Positions 6,853-17,400 of a stretch of 33,900 nt of DNA are shown in pieces. Each line of letters opens with the position of its first letter. Positions within the stretch are counted from its first letter, which is position 1. The notes beneath the pieces are model-generated. The model saw only the letters and a list, made by a program, of their open reading frames with translations. It was not told the DNA's origin and did not search any database. The DNA comes from Acidobacteriota bacterium (GTDB lineage Bacteria > Acidobacteriota > Terriglobia > Bryobacterales > Bryobacteraceae): positions 1-33,900 of the forward strand of contig JANXSF010000110.1 of NCBI GenBank assembly GCA_025352795.1, read 5' to 3'. The position numbers were made by a program, and so were the translations under genes.

Positions 6853-8106
6853 CTATTCGTAGCGTAGCGCTTCTACTGGGTCCAGTTGTGCTGCCTTATA
6901 GGCAGGCCAAACTCCAAAGAATAGGCCCACGGCTACAGACACCACGAATCCCAGAACTAAGGCGAACGGAGGCACTTCCGATGGCAGGGCGGTCACAAGT
7001 TTGCCGATCAATAGCGTGATCCCCACGGCAATAATTATCCCTAAGATTCCCCCTAGTCCAGTGAGCGTAACTGCCTCCATCAAAAACTGAAAAATGATGT
7101 CTGTTTTTCGCGCACCCAATGCTTTCCGAACGCCTATTTCACGCGTCCGTTCGGTAACACTTACCAGCATGATATTCATTACTCCGATTCCGCCTACTAA
7201 CAGCCCCAATCCGGAAAGGGCTGTTGATACCAGCACAATCACCGCCGTCAAGCTGTTGAATCGTTCCACAATTTGATCGGGCGTAGAGATCACAAAGTCA
7301 TCGGGACTGGATTGCTCCACCTTGCGTGCCCGGCGTATTACGGCTCGCACTTCTTCCAGTGCATCCGCCCGCTGGCCCTCTCGTGCCTTGGATGTAATTT
7401 GAAAGCGATCAAGCATGCCTGGATAACGCATTCTGGCCGTCTGCAAGGGAATGGTCACCATTCGATCTAAACCGTTTTCGCCGAAAAAGCCGCCTTTAGC
7501 TTCTTCGGTCACCCCGATCACTACGTAGTCGGCACCGGAGACATTCAGCGTAAGCCCCACAGGATTAACTCCTGGGAACAGTGCCTCCGATAGTTTGGGT
7601 CCGATGACGCCGACGTGCGCGCCACGGGTATCTTCCTCTTGCGTAAACACGCGGCCCCATTTCAAGTTTTTCGGCTGCGTCAACCAGCCCGACGCCGAAA
7701 TTCCCATCATGGAAACTGAGTCCGATTCGTAACCCGGCACCTTTGCGATCATGGCTTGTCGACCAATAATTGGTGGGATAAACATACTTACGGAGGTTTC
7801 TTCAATGGAAGGTGCCAGACGCTTGATCGTTTCAGCATATTCAGGCTTCATGGGACGCCGTTTGGCTTCTTTAGGATTGGGACGACCGTTAGGATCGCCG
7901 TTGAACGTGCTCAGAAAAATGTTGTCGGGCCCGAACTCCTCAAAGAAAGTAACCACACCCTTGCGTAATCCAGTAAGTAGGCTTGAGACTGTAACAACAG
8001 TAGTAATCCCGATCACGATTCCCAAAATCGTAAGCATAGAACGGAAGCGATTTGTCCAAACAGAGGTAAGCGCCAACCGCACATTTTCTGTAACTGAAAT
8101 TCTCAT
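6853..8106 (-). CDS. MacB/FtsX-type ABC transporter permease (second of pair)
   Basis: The 417-aa inner-membrane protein follows the MacB permease plan. An N-terminal cytoplasmic stretch and TM1 (RSMLTILGIVIGITTVVTV) are followed by a MacB_PCD periplasmic domain of about 230 residues, then a C-terminal FtsX domain with three membrane segments. The conserved SVTERTREIGVRKALGARKTD stretch lies in two halves around the loop after TM2, and the protein ends in KAAQLDPVEALRYE. ATG at 8106 is chosen because it gives the standard start and an ATGA overlap with the stop of the upstream permease gene, which indicates translational coupling. MacB-like permeases transmit ATP hydrolysis mechanically rather than transporting across the membrane themselves. 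No ATPase or periplasmic adaptor is encoded beside them, so the ATPase must come from elsewhere. Confidence 0.9.
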   Translation of the reverse strand: MRISVTENVRLALTSVWTNRFRSMLTILGIVIGITTVVTVSSLLTGLRKGVVTFFEEFGPDNIFLSTFNGDPNGRPNPKEAKRRPMKPEYAETIKRLAPSIEETSVSMFIPPIIGRQAMIAKVPGYESDSVSMMGISASGWLTQPKNLKWGRVFTQEEDTRGAHVGVIGPKLSEALFPGVNPVGLTLNVSGADYVVIGVTEEAKGGFFGENGLDRMVTIPLQTARMRYPGMLDRFQITSKAREGQRADALEEVRAVIRRARKVEQSSPDDFVISTPDQIVERFNSLTAVIVLVSTALSGLGLLVGGIGVMNIMLVSVTERTREIGVRKALGARKTDIIFQFLMEAVTLTGLGGILGIIIAVGITLLIGKLVTALPSEVPPFALVLGFVVSVAVGLFFGVWPAYKAAQLDPVEALRYE

Positions 8107-9353
8107 TCTGACTGCAACGCCTCCACCGGATTCAACTTTGCAGCACGACTTGCCGGGTACCAACCTGATAGGATACCCACCACCGAAGAGACCACAATCG
8201 CCAAAACTACATAGACAACAGAAACACCCAATTTGAGCCCAAAAGCAAAGGATAAAGCATACGCCACCCCGGCCCCCAAGCTTAGCCCCATCAATCCGCC
8301 CATGGCTGACATCATCACCGACTCAATCAGGAATTGCAGCATGATATCGCCACGGCGTGCCCCCAGCGCTTTACGTAAGCCGATTTCCCGCGTACGTTCT
8401 GTGACACTTACTAACATGATGTTCATTACTACGATGCCACCGACTATGAGTGAGATTGCTGTAACTGGAATGACAATCGCTTTGACTAAGCCAAGAATAG
8501 AATCGACAAACGCGCGAATTGCGTCGGGAGTGAGTGTATCGAAGGGATCTTCTGCGCCTGGTCGCGCCTTGAAGCGAGTACGCAAGGCAACACGGGACAG
8601 GTCGAGTGATTCGGCCAAGGTGAGCCCGGATTTTGCTTTGGGTCGCGCAAAGATGGAAAGGCTTTTCGGCGGTCCGTAAATGCGATTGAATACAGTGGCT
8701 GGGATGTAGAAGGAATTGTCCTGGTATCGGCCATCGGCGGAGCCAAGCTTTTCCTGAACGCCCACAACAGTGAAGATGAAACCACGAATCGTAATGGTTT
8801 GGCCGATTGGAACGACAGCGGGGAAAAGTTCAGTCACAACATCCTGGCCGATAACTGCAACCTGTTGGCGAGCCTGTTCTTCCTGTTCGGTAAAAAATCG
8901 CCCTTCAACCACTACAAGGTCGCGAATTTCGGCGATATTGGCGGAAACGCCCAGAATGCTTGCCGCTTCCATGGTTTGATTACCGTGCTTTAGATCGTCG
9001 GCCTGGTTGCGATAGGCGCTATACAGGACTTCATCGCCAGTGGAAGTTACCAGGTAGTCTAAATCTTCGTTACGAAGCTGGCGATTGCGACGAAGTTTAT
9101 CAGCGCGCTCCTTGCGGGTCATCCTACCGACATTGGCTATTTGCGCGACAAGGTAGGTTTCACTACCGAATGCCTTGGAGGTGCTTTCTTCAGCGTAGTT
9201 TCCCAATCCTTCAATGGCTGCACCAACCAGGACGACGGAAGCGACACCTATGATGACACCAAGCAGGGTCAGGAAGCTGCGTAACTTATGGGCGACGAGT
9301 GACGATACTGCAAGTGCTGCAGCGGTGAAAAGCCGGTAGCGGATGGAAGACAA
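8103..9353 (-). CDS. MacB/FtsX-type ABC transporter permease (first of pair)
   Basis: The 416-aa product has the same plan as its downstream partner: TM1 near residues 25-47 (SFLTLLGVIIGVASVVLVG), a MacB_PCD-type periplasmic domain to about residue 280, and a C-terminal FtsX domain with IVVMNIMLVSVTERTREIG and LRKALGARRGDIM, ending AAKLNPVEALQSE. The two proteins are similar enough to be ancient duplicates that could form a heterodimer. Its stop overlaps the start of the next gene by 4 nt. It is divergent from the TIGR03435 gene, with about 120 bp between them. Substrate unknown. Confidence 0.9.
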   Translation of the reverse strand: MSSIRYRLFTAAALAVSSLVAHKLRSFLTLLGVIIGVASVVLVGAAIEGLGNYAEESTSKAFGSETYLVAQIANVGRMTRKERADKLRRNRQLRNEDLDYLVTSTGDEVLYSAYRNQADDLKHGNQTMEAASILGVSANIAEIRDLVVVEGRFFTEQEEQARQQVAVIGQDVVTELFPAVVPIGQTITIRGFIFTVVGVQEKLGSADGRYQDNSFYIPATVFNRIYGPPKSLSIFARPKAKSGLTLAESLDLSRVALRTRFKARPGAEDPFDTLTPDAIRAFVDSILGLVKAIVIPVTAISLIVGGIVVMNIMLVSVTERTREIGLRKALGARRGDIMLQFLIESVMMSAMGGLMGLSLGAGVAYALSFAFGLKLGVSVVYVVLAIVVSSVVGILSGWYPASRAAKLNPVEALQSE

Positions 9354-9473
9354 GATGGAGCCTTAATTCAAGGATAACGTTAATTTAATTCGAGATGCTT
9401 AGTTGACTCATTCGGATTTATTTTGTGCGGGGTGCTGTCACCAATGTATGCTGAAAGCGTCTGCGAGGTAAAT

Positions 9474-10220
9474 ATGAAACAAGTGATTCTACTGGCAGTG
9501 TTTGCGGCAGGCGCTCAGCGTGCTTTGTTTGGCCAAGCGCTGGAGTCCTTTGAAGTGGCCACTATCAAGCACAATATCTCCGGGAGCAATGCGATTGGTG
9601 GCAGCACATGTTTATCTGGCGGAAAAGTTAGCGTCAAGAATATCCCCTTGAATCTGCTCATTGAATTGGCTTTCGATGTGAAGGGATTTCAGTTGCTAGG
9701 CCGTCCCAGTTGGCTGAATTCTGAAAGGTTCGATATTGAGGCGAAGCCTTCTGCACCTGTTCCCTACAGCCAATGCAAGTTGATGTTACGGACTCTTTTG
9801 GTTGACCGGTTTAAGCTGGCGACTCACAGCGAATCGAAACAATTGCCTGTTTATAAATTGGTTGTCGCGAAAAACGGGTTGAAGATTCACCCGGTGGATG
9901 CTGCTGCTACGTTAGGAATCCGGACATTTGATACTGGCAAGGGGCAACTTGTGAGTGTGGGCATTTCTATGGCACAACTGGCAGGAATGCTGAGCCTCAT
10001 TCGTGAAGTGGAAAAACAAGTGGCCGATGAAACCGGGCTTGCCGGAAACTATGAGTTCACTTTGAACTGGACACCCGATGGGCCGAGCGCGGATACTGTG
10101 TCGGGGATTTCCATTTTTTCTGCGCTTCAAGACCAACTGGGACTGAAGCTGGAGGCAGGGAAAGGGCCGGTGCAGGTTATGGTTATTGACCAAATTGAAA
10201 AAGTGCCGACAGAGAATTAG
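9474..10220 (+). CDS. TIGR03435-family 'soil-associated' exported protein
   Basis: The 248-aa product has a signal peptide (MKQVILLAVFAAGAQRALFG). Family landmarks follow in order: SFEVATIKHN, the NIPLNLLIELAFDVKGFQL block, GRPSWLNSERFDIEAK, MLRTLLVDRFKLATHSESKQ, LPVYKLVVAKNGLKI, ISMAQLAGMLSL, DETGLAGNYEFTLNW, ALQDQLGLKLEAGKGPVQVM and VIDQIEKVPTEN. TIGR03435 proteins are abundant and strongly expanded in soil Acidobacteria; their function is not established. ATG 9474 is preferred over an earlier in-frame start at 9423 because it begins the signal peptide directly and has GAGGT at 9464-9468. The closing hairpin at 10238-10271 separates it from the convergent receptor pseudogene. Confidence 0.92.
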   Translation: MKQVILLAVFAAGAQRALFGQALESFEVATIKHNISGSNAIGGSTCLSGGKVSVKNIPLNLLIELAFDVKGFQLLGRPSWLNSERFDIEAKPSAPVPYSQCKLMLRTLLVDRFKLATHSESKQLPVYKLVVAKNGLKIHPVDAAATLGIRTFDTGKGQLVSVGISMAQLAGMLSLIREVEKQVADETGLAGNYEFTLNWTPDGPSADTVSGISIFSALQDQLGLKLEAGKGPVQVMVIDQIEKVPTEN

Positions 10221-10237
10221 AGTCCCGTGGCTTTAAT

Positions 10238-10271
10238 AAGCAGATGCCGCCTCGGTTGTCAGCATCTGCTT
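10238..10271. terminator. Hairpin terminator between convergent genes
   Basis: AAGCAGATGC at 10238-10247 pairs perfectly with GCATCTGCTT at 10262-10271 around a 14-nt loop, 18 bp after the TIGR03435 stop and just before the end of the convergent receptor pseudogene. Its placement suits a bidirectional terminator, although the flanking T-tracts are short. Confidence 0.6.
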
Positions 10272-10276
10272 AATCG

Positions 10277-13200
10277 TTAAAACTGTACTCGTAGCGCAAT
10301 CTGCATGACTCGTGCTGGGCGGGCGCTGGTTGGTTGGCTGAACAATGTATTGTAGTTGGAACCGGAAGTGTTATCGAATTTCAAGGTCGTATCCAAGCGG
10401 GAAAACTGCGTATGGTTCAAAGCATTGTAGCCTTCGAAGCGTAACGTTGATTTCACGCGTTCGGTCAGTTTCAGTTCTCTGTAAAAAGAAAGGTCTAAGT
10501 TAGCAGTCCCGAACCCTGTCTGTGTGTTCCTACCCAGGTTCCCCAGTTGCGGAGCAGTGCTGGTGCTGGACCAAGGAAAGGTTACCTTGACCGGCAGGCT
10601 GCGGAGGAGGGCTAAAACGCTGGGCCAAAGGTGCATTAGGATCCAATACCTGCAGCCTGGCTGTTTTAGAAGGCGAACCGGTTGGATTGGTGATGCCATT
10701 CAAAGTGCCATAAGCAAGTGTGTAAGGTGCTCCGGTATTAATGCGAGCAACTCCCGACAGCGTCCAGCCGTTGGCAATCATGCGAACAGGCCGGAAGCTT
10801 GCACGCGATTTCGGAAAATTGTAGTAGAAATTCGTATTGAAAACATGCGTGCGGTTGAAGCCGGCAGGTCCGTAATTTCGAGATCGTGCTGGAAGAAATG
10901 GATCTACCGTCTGGTTGTAGCTGTCACTGGCATCCAAAGCTTTACTCCATGTGTAGGAAGCAGCAATGTTCAGATTTCTACTCATCCGATGTTGAAAGGT
11001 AGCTTGCAGCGAGTTGTAATTTGAGGAGTTGGCAAACTCGTAAAGGAAAATATCGCCATAGCCCTGATAGGGCCGTAAGAAGTTGGGCGGCAACGCGTTG
11101 TTGGTGGTGGTTGGGTCTCTGTTTTGAGGATTTAAGTTTAAGAAATTAGCACCCAATGGAACCGGATTTATGTTGCGCTGCCACAACTGATGACGACCCA
11201 ATGAGCCCGCATAGGCCACTTCCAGCACGGTTGACTTGAACAGTTGCCGTTGGATGTTCAAATTAAAGTTATAAACCGATTGCTGATGGCCAGTAGTGGC
11301 CAGCGACGTGACACTTCCCGATGGTGTTAGAAACCCGGCACTGGCGGTGGCCTGGATATCGGCAAAGGTGCCGTAGTATTGTGTGGGTGAAAAGACAGAG
11401 GGTGGGTTGGCGATCTGGCCCATTACTGGGTTGCCTTGGATACGATCAAAATATACACCACCACCACCACGAATGGCTGTTTTACCATTGCTAAACGGAC
11501 CCCAGGCAAAGCCAAAGCGCGGGGCTGCAACTAATGGGAGAGTGGTGTAAAGTCCTTGAGGGACGCCGTTTTTTCCACCGATGACAGAACCATTGGTAGG
11601 GTCTCCCTGACCGGGGGCGAAGGTTCCAATCAGACCTTGTCCATATGTCTTACCAGTAACCGGATCTTGTGCCACCTTCACTCCGTTCACGGTCGTTGGG
11701 CGCAAGAGCACTGGGGCGTTGGCTTGCTTATAAGCGGCAGTAGTGAATGACGCCAATTGACCGTTAGCATCATACTGCGGTGGATCATGATAAAAGCGGA
11801 TGCCATAATCTAGCGACAAGTTCTTGCGTAACCGCCAAGTGTCCTGCATGTAGAATTCAGTATGGGTGAATAGAAAATTTCCTTTGGGGCGTGCAGTAGC
11901 TTCGGCGTAAGTATCGTAGTTACCTAACAAGGCGTTGGCATAGGCGTTGTTGGTAAAGTTTAGAGTGCCGCGCGTGGATGCGTTGGCACTTTGGATTTTC
12001 TGCGTATGCTCAAAATAAAATCCAAACTTGTAAGTATGGGTCTTCGATACTTTGCTGACATTGTCCACAAAGCTCATGATGGTGTTTTGATTAAAGTAAG
12101 GCGTACCATCGCTAAGCGAAGGGTTGGCTGCGTTGTGAATGCCGCCGAAGGTCATATTGGGAATCAGATTATCAGGGTTCAGCTCGGGGTTGCGTTGCGC
12201 AATATTGATCCCTAATTTCGTCCGGTCCAGCTTGGTGGGGTCCAAAGGGAAGTAGGTCAGCGTGTTCTGGCTGTAGGCAACGGTCGCTTGGTTGAACATT
12301 GTTGGTGTCAACGTATTGGTGGAAGTCAGGGATGCGTTCTTGCCTGGCTGCTGAAAAACAATGGGAGTGCCAATGGGAAAATTCAGTGAGCCATCCACCC
12401 AAACACCATAAAGTGTGTTCTGCTTATCGGTGTTTTAACTGGCGCTAGCGAAAAGTTGCCAATTTTGTTTGGGCGAAAAATCAATGCGGCCCGAATCGGT
12501 GCGGCGTGGATAGGCACCTGTTTCTGAAGTGAAATAGTTCCATTGGTAGCGGTTGATCAAGTCTGGATCAACGTAGTTGGGCATAGGGAACAGATTCAGA
12601 ATATTCTTGCCGGTTGCCGTCAATCGAGATGGTGGAATTACGCGGCCAGGGAAAAGTATTTTGTTATTCTGCGGATCATTCACCGTAAACAAAGTTCCAT
12701 TGGTAGCCCTTGATTGGGAAAAGTCTCCACCGCGTTCCAGCGCTGTGGGTACTGTAACTCTTCTGACGCGTATTGAACATTCTTCCGTTGAATTTCCTGG
12801 TTGAAAAAGAAGAACAGCTTGTTGCGGTCATGGTTGAATTTGGGCAGGATCACTGGCCCACCAATGGTATAGCCGCCAATGTTGTATTTATACGGTGTCC
12901 GAGCCCTGCCCGCAGCGTTGTTGAAAAAGTCGTTGGCGTTCAGCGCGGTGTTCCGCACATACCAGGCAGCCGACCCGTGAAACTACTTCCTCCGCCTTTG
13001 GTGGTAATGGCAATGGAAGAAGGGTTCCGCCCGTTCTCGGCAGAGTAGCCAGATATCAACACTTTCACCTCTGCCACCGAATCCATTGATGGCATACTGT
13101 GGACACTGCCGTTGGAACCGGTGTCTAAGTTGGTGGCTCCGTTCACGGTCATGTTTTTTGAATCGTTGCGACCGCCCATAATATAAATGCCACCAATGCT

Positions 13201-13707
13201 GGTGGGCCCAGGGGCATCGCGACCGTTGGTGGTATTCACTACTCCGGCCATCAAACTAATGGCGTCAAAAATGTCGCGACCGCGCAGTGCAATCTGATCA
13301 AGTTGTTCGCCTGAAAGTGTTCCAGAACGCTCTCCGCTGGATAAATTGACGGTGATGGCTTCGGCAGTCACCGTAACGGATTCACTTGCTTGTCCCAGAA
13401 CCAGTTGAATATTTTCCACTTTGCGGTCCGATGAGCCAACTTGAATGCCAGTCTTTAAGTAAGACTTGAATCCGGCGTGTTCCACTTTAATGGTGAAGGT
13501 TGCAGGCGTCACGTCAGGGTAGTTGAAGAAACCTTCTTTATTTGTAGTAACAGTTCGGATGAAGCCATTGTTTTCGCCAGTCAGCGTGACCTTTGCGTTA
13601 ACAACCATGGCACCAGCAGGATCTTGAACGGTTCCGGAAAGGGAACCAGAAGTGTTTTGAGCCTGCAAAGATGCGGCAAGCAACAAGCCGAGCAGTAGTC
13701 GATTCAT
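10277..13707 (-). pseudogene. Frameshifted TonB-dependent receptor (OmpA-type, acidobacterial)
   Basis: Taken together the frames describe a receptor of about 1140 residues: signal peptide (MNRLLLGLLLAASLQA), carboxypeptidase-regulatory-like domain (SGTVQDPAGAMVVNAKVTL), plug domain, and a long beta-barrel ending in Phe (ALRVQF). The frame is broken at least four times. A 1-nt loss occurs in a C-run at about 12974-12976. Another 1-nt loss falls at about 12745-12775, after which a GGDFSQSRATNGTLF block resumes. An in-frame TAA at 12435-12437 interrupts SAS-stop-NTDKQNTLYGVW. A further shift lies near 10580-10590, where PPPQPAG changes frame to VTFPWSSTSTAPQLGNLGRN. Everything else aligns in order, so the gene decayed recently or carries sequence errors. 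An intact paralogue lies at 14433-17804. Such receptors probably import polymeric or siderophore-like nutrients. Confidence 0.88.
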
Positions 13708-13841
13708 AGAGACCTCGTATATGTTACGAAAAAAGGGGTGTCTTGAAGTTTATAACAAACCGGATCGAAAGTGTGGAAATAACGCCTCCCATCGGCGTGA
13801 CGATTGCGAATAGTGCTTTCCCAATATATACTTACGAGATG

Positions 13842-14300
13842 ATGTATTGGAAGCAAAGTCTTCTTAGTTTGATAGCGATTCTCGCATTATTTGGAGAGGA
13901 GCCGGCCCCCAAGAAGAGTCCCATTGTGTCCGAATTGCCTGAGGACGCAGTGGAAGTACGTTCCGATGTGTACCGCCGCATGGAGAATGGCAAACCGTTC
14001 ATTTACGTCAAGACGCCTTTTGGCATTACCCGTGCCGAACAAACGGAAGTGATGAGGCACATTTTAGAAGATGGTCCCCCATTCGGTATACGTGTTCGTG
14101 AAACGGCAGTCGAATATTTGTTTGATCGCGCTACTCCCTTTGGACCCGCCCGATGGACGAAAAAGAAGGACTCTAATTTGCGGTTAGACAAGCTAACTTC
14201 CGAAGAACAGGAATCAATTGATTACCATCGAAAGCTGAAGGAACCAAATCCCCAATTAAAAGCTCCCCAACCCAAAGCCGATGCGCAGACAAAGAAATAG
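13842..14300 (+). CDS. Small exported hypothetical protein with repeated PFG motifs
   Basis: I do not recognise this protein. With ATG 13842 it begins MYWKQSLLSLIAILALFGEE, a signal peptide or membrane anchor; longer in-frame starts back to 13743 would place about 33 hydrophilic residues before the hydrophobic stretch and seem less likely. The mature part is charged. It contains TPFGITR, PPFGIRV and TPFGPAR, three PFG motifs within about 55 residues, and ends in a Pro/Lys-rich tail (PNPQLKAPQPKADAQTKK). It lies between the start of the receptor pseudogene (divergent) and the intact receptor (same strand, about 130 bp downstream), so it could be a periplasmic accessory, but nothing proves that. 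Confidence 0.55.
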   Translation: MYWKQSLLSLIAILALFGEEPAPKKSPIVSELPEDAVEVRSDVYRRMENGKPFIYVKTPFGITRAEQTEVMRHILEDGPPFGIRVRETAVEYLFDRATPFGPARWTKKKDSNLRLDKLTSEEQESIDYHRKLKEPNPQLKAPQPKADAQTKK

Positions 14301-14432
14301 ATAAGCAAAAATTCTCCTTCGGTTGGCAATTTGATAATCACTGGCCTGCGGGTGCAAGGCATGCCCACAAGACAATCGTAATATGCTCTTAGCTAATCAG
14401 AAGTTAACGTTACTTAAAAGGAGAATATTGCA

Positions 14433-17400
14433 ATGGTGCAATTCTTACTTAAGAAGGGCTTGGTCTTAGCCCTCATCGCTTTGACAAGTTCGCTCTATGC
14501 GCAAACCACCGGTACAGGAACCCTGGTAGGCAATGTCACCGACAGTACCGGTGCTAGTCTAGTGGGTGCAAAAATAACCGTTGTCAGTGTTGACACGGCT
14601 TTCACTTCAGCAGCCATCACCACCAATGAAGGCTCCTACTATGTGCCTTATCTGGCCCCGGGCTTTTACCGACTAACCATTGAAACAGCCGGTTTCAAGC
14701 GCCATTTACGCGAAGGCATTCAGATTCGTACTGGTGAAATTCCGCGTATCGACGTGACTATGGAAGTTGGCGCAGTCACCGACAGCATCAAGGTAGAAGG
14801 TTCGGCCTTATTGCTTGAAACGGAAACCGCCGCCGCCGGACAAGTTCTTTCCGGCGATGAACTGCTGAAGATTCCAGTCAGTCAGAAACGTGCCATCCGC
14901 ATGACTTACTATTACCCTGGCACGCAGCCAGTTGACGGCTACCACGTGCTTGGCCAACGAGCACGCGCCATTGGCTATACGGTTGACGGCATCAATGGCA
15001 AGGAACCAGGCATTGGGAATATTGGTGGAACCAACGAACAAATTTCCACCACCCAGGATGCTTTTGAAGAAGTGAAAGTGCACACCACAGGGACGGCAGC
15101 AGAAATCGGGCACGCCGCGGGCGGACTCATCTCAATCGTATTTCGTAGCGGTACAAACCAGTTTCATGGATCGTTTGAGAATCGACATATTGGCCAGAGC
15201 ATGGTGCATCGCGCCTATCTGGAACAATTGCCGCGTACCAATCCATTCACCTTTCACGATTCGGCATTCCTGTTCAGCGGTCCAGTAGTTTTGCCCAAAT
15301 TGTACAAGGGCAAAGACAAGACCTTTTGGCTGGTTGGTTGGGAACAGCATTACGAAAATGCGGGGACTGCTGGTGCTCGCACCGCTGTTCCAACGGCAGG
15401 CATGTTAGGCGGCGACTTCTCCTTTGGCGGCCAAGCGTCTCCACGTCCTTTGACGATTTATGATCCATCCTCCACACGATTGGTTGGCACCACTTGGACT
15501 CGCGATATTTTCCCTGGCAACATCATCCCCAAGAGTCTTTTTGATCCGGCAGTCCAGAAGTTTCTTGCGCTGACCCCGTTCACGGCACCCAACCAGCCGG
15601 GCATTCCGAACGCCACCCAACCCACTGAAAATCTTGTGGCCAATCAGGTGAAACAGATACGGCGCATTCGTTGGGACATTAAACTTGACCAGCAATTTTC
15701 TGCCAATCACAAAATGAATGGCCGTTACTCGCAGGCGCATCATCGCGCATGGAAGGGCGATCATCAGGCGCAGTTCGCTTGGCTTAATATTGATCCCAAC
15801 GCACAGCCCCAACCCGTGGAACATTACAACGGTGTCATTTCCGATACTTATATTCTTGGCCCAACGGTGAGCAACGAATTCCGCGCCGGATATAACCGTC
15901 GCGAAGTTCACAACGGTTCGTTATTTGAAGGTCAGAACTACTCCGAAAAATTGGGCATTCCCAACGTCGGTGGTGGCAGCTTCCCTTTCTTCAACATTGG
16001 CTACGGCCTGGCCGGGTTAAACGTATATCAGAGCATTGGTGAAGATATGACCTTCCAGGACAACATCACCAAGGTCGCTGGAAAGCATACATTCAAGGCG
16101 GGCTACGAACTGATTCGCACCCGCTACAATGGGACGGCTGGAGCTCTTTCTGGTGGGACTTATAACTTTGGCGGAACCGAGCTTCCCTTCACCCCCAACA
16201 CTGGAAACAACTTTGCATCCTTCCTTCTGGGAACGGTGAGCAGTGCTACCTATACACAAGAATTCGCCAGTTGGCTCCCTCGTTGGTTTTCACACCAGGC
16301 TTACTTCCAGGATGATTGGAAACCAATGAAGAAACTTACGCTGAACCTGGGCCTGCGTTGGTCCTATGAAACACCTTTCCAAACCAAGTACGGGCAACAA
16401 TCGCAATTTGATCCTACAGCGAAGGATCCGATTACCGGCTTAGCAGGTGCCATCATCCATCCCAACGGACCCCTTGCCAAGAAAGATCTGAACAACTTTG
16501 CGCCGCGACTTGGGCTGGCCTACAACTTTCATCCCAAAATGGTATTCCGCGCCTCGTTCGGCATTATTCATCAGGACATATTCGCTACCTCGAATAACAT
16601 CAACTACAACGAATATTTGGCCGCCGCCACGTTCCAGTCGCCAACCGGCGACCCCCGTACGGTGTTCCGTCTTTCCCAAGGACCGCCCAGCTTTGCCTTC
16701 AATCGGCAGCCCGATGGTTCGGTTCCCTTCATCGGTTCTAACTACTCATCGCGAAATGCAACGTGGTTCGATCCAAATTTACGCATGCCCTACGTCATGA
16801 GCTGGTCTGGTGGATTGCAGTACAGCTTCAAAACGAATTGGGTGCTGGAAGGCCTGTATCAAGGGCAATCCGGCGTTGGGCTGATCAACACCTGGGACAC
16901 CAACCGCATCCGACTGGATGTGTCTAAGGACCCCGCTGTGCTGAATGCCATCTTCGCTTCACCGCAGACGTACAAACCGTTTCCACAATTTGGTGCAGTG
17001 AATCTGATCTCGAATTTCGGGCACAACAGCTATCACGCGGGCACGATTCGCGCGGAAAAACGGTATTCATCCGGTTTGATTTTGAATAGCTTCTACACCT
17101 TCCAAAAAACCCTGACCGACAACGAAGGTGAAGGGGGCGTCGGCGGCGTGGACTACTACAATCGGCGCTTGGAAAAAGGAATTGCCACTTACAATTTGAA
17201 GCATCGCTTTGTGACGATTCTTTCCTACGAGCTACCGTTTGGTAGTGGTCGCCGTTGGATAAATCATAACCGTTGGGCCGATCTTGCCATTGGCGGTTGG
17301 GAACTTACCGGAACACAAACATTTCAAGCAGGTGTGCCGTTCACAGTAGGCTTTGCCAATAGCCCCAATAAGTATCTGCCCACGGGTGCGCAGCGTCCGA

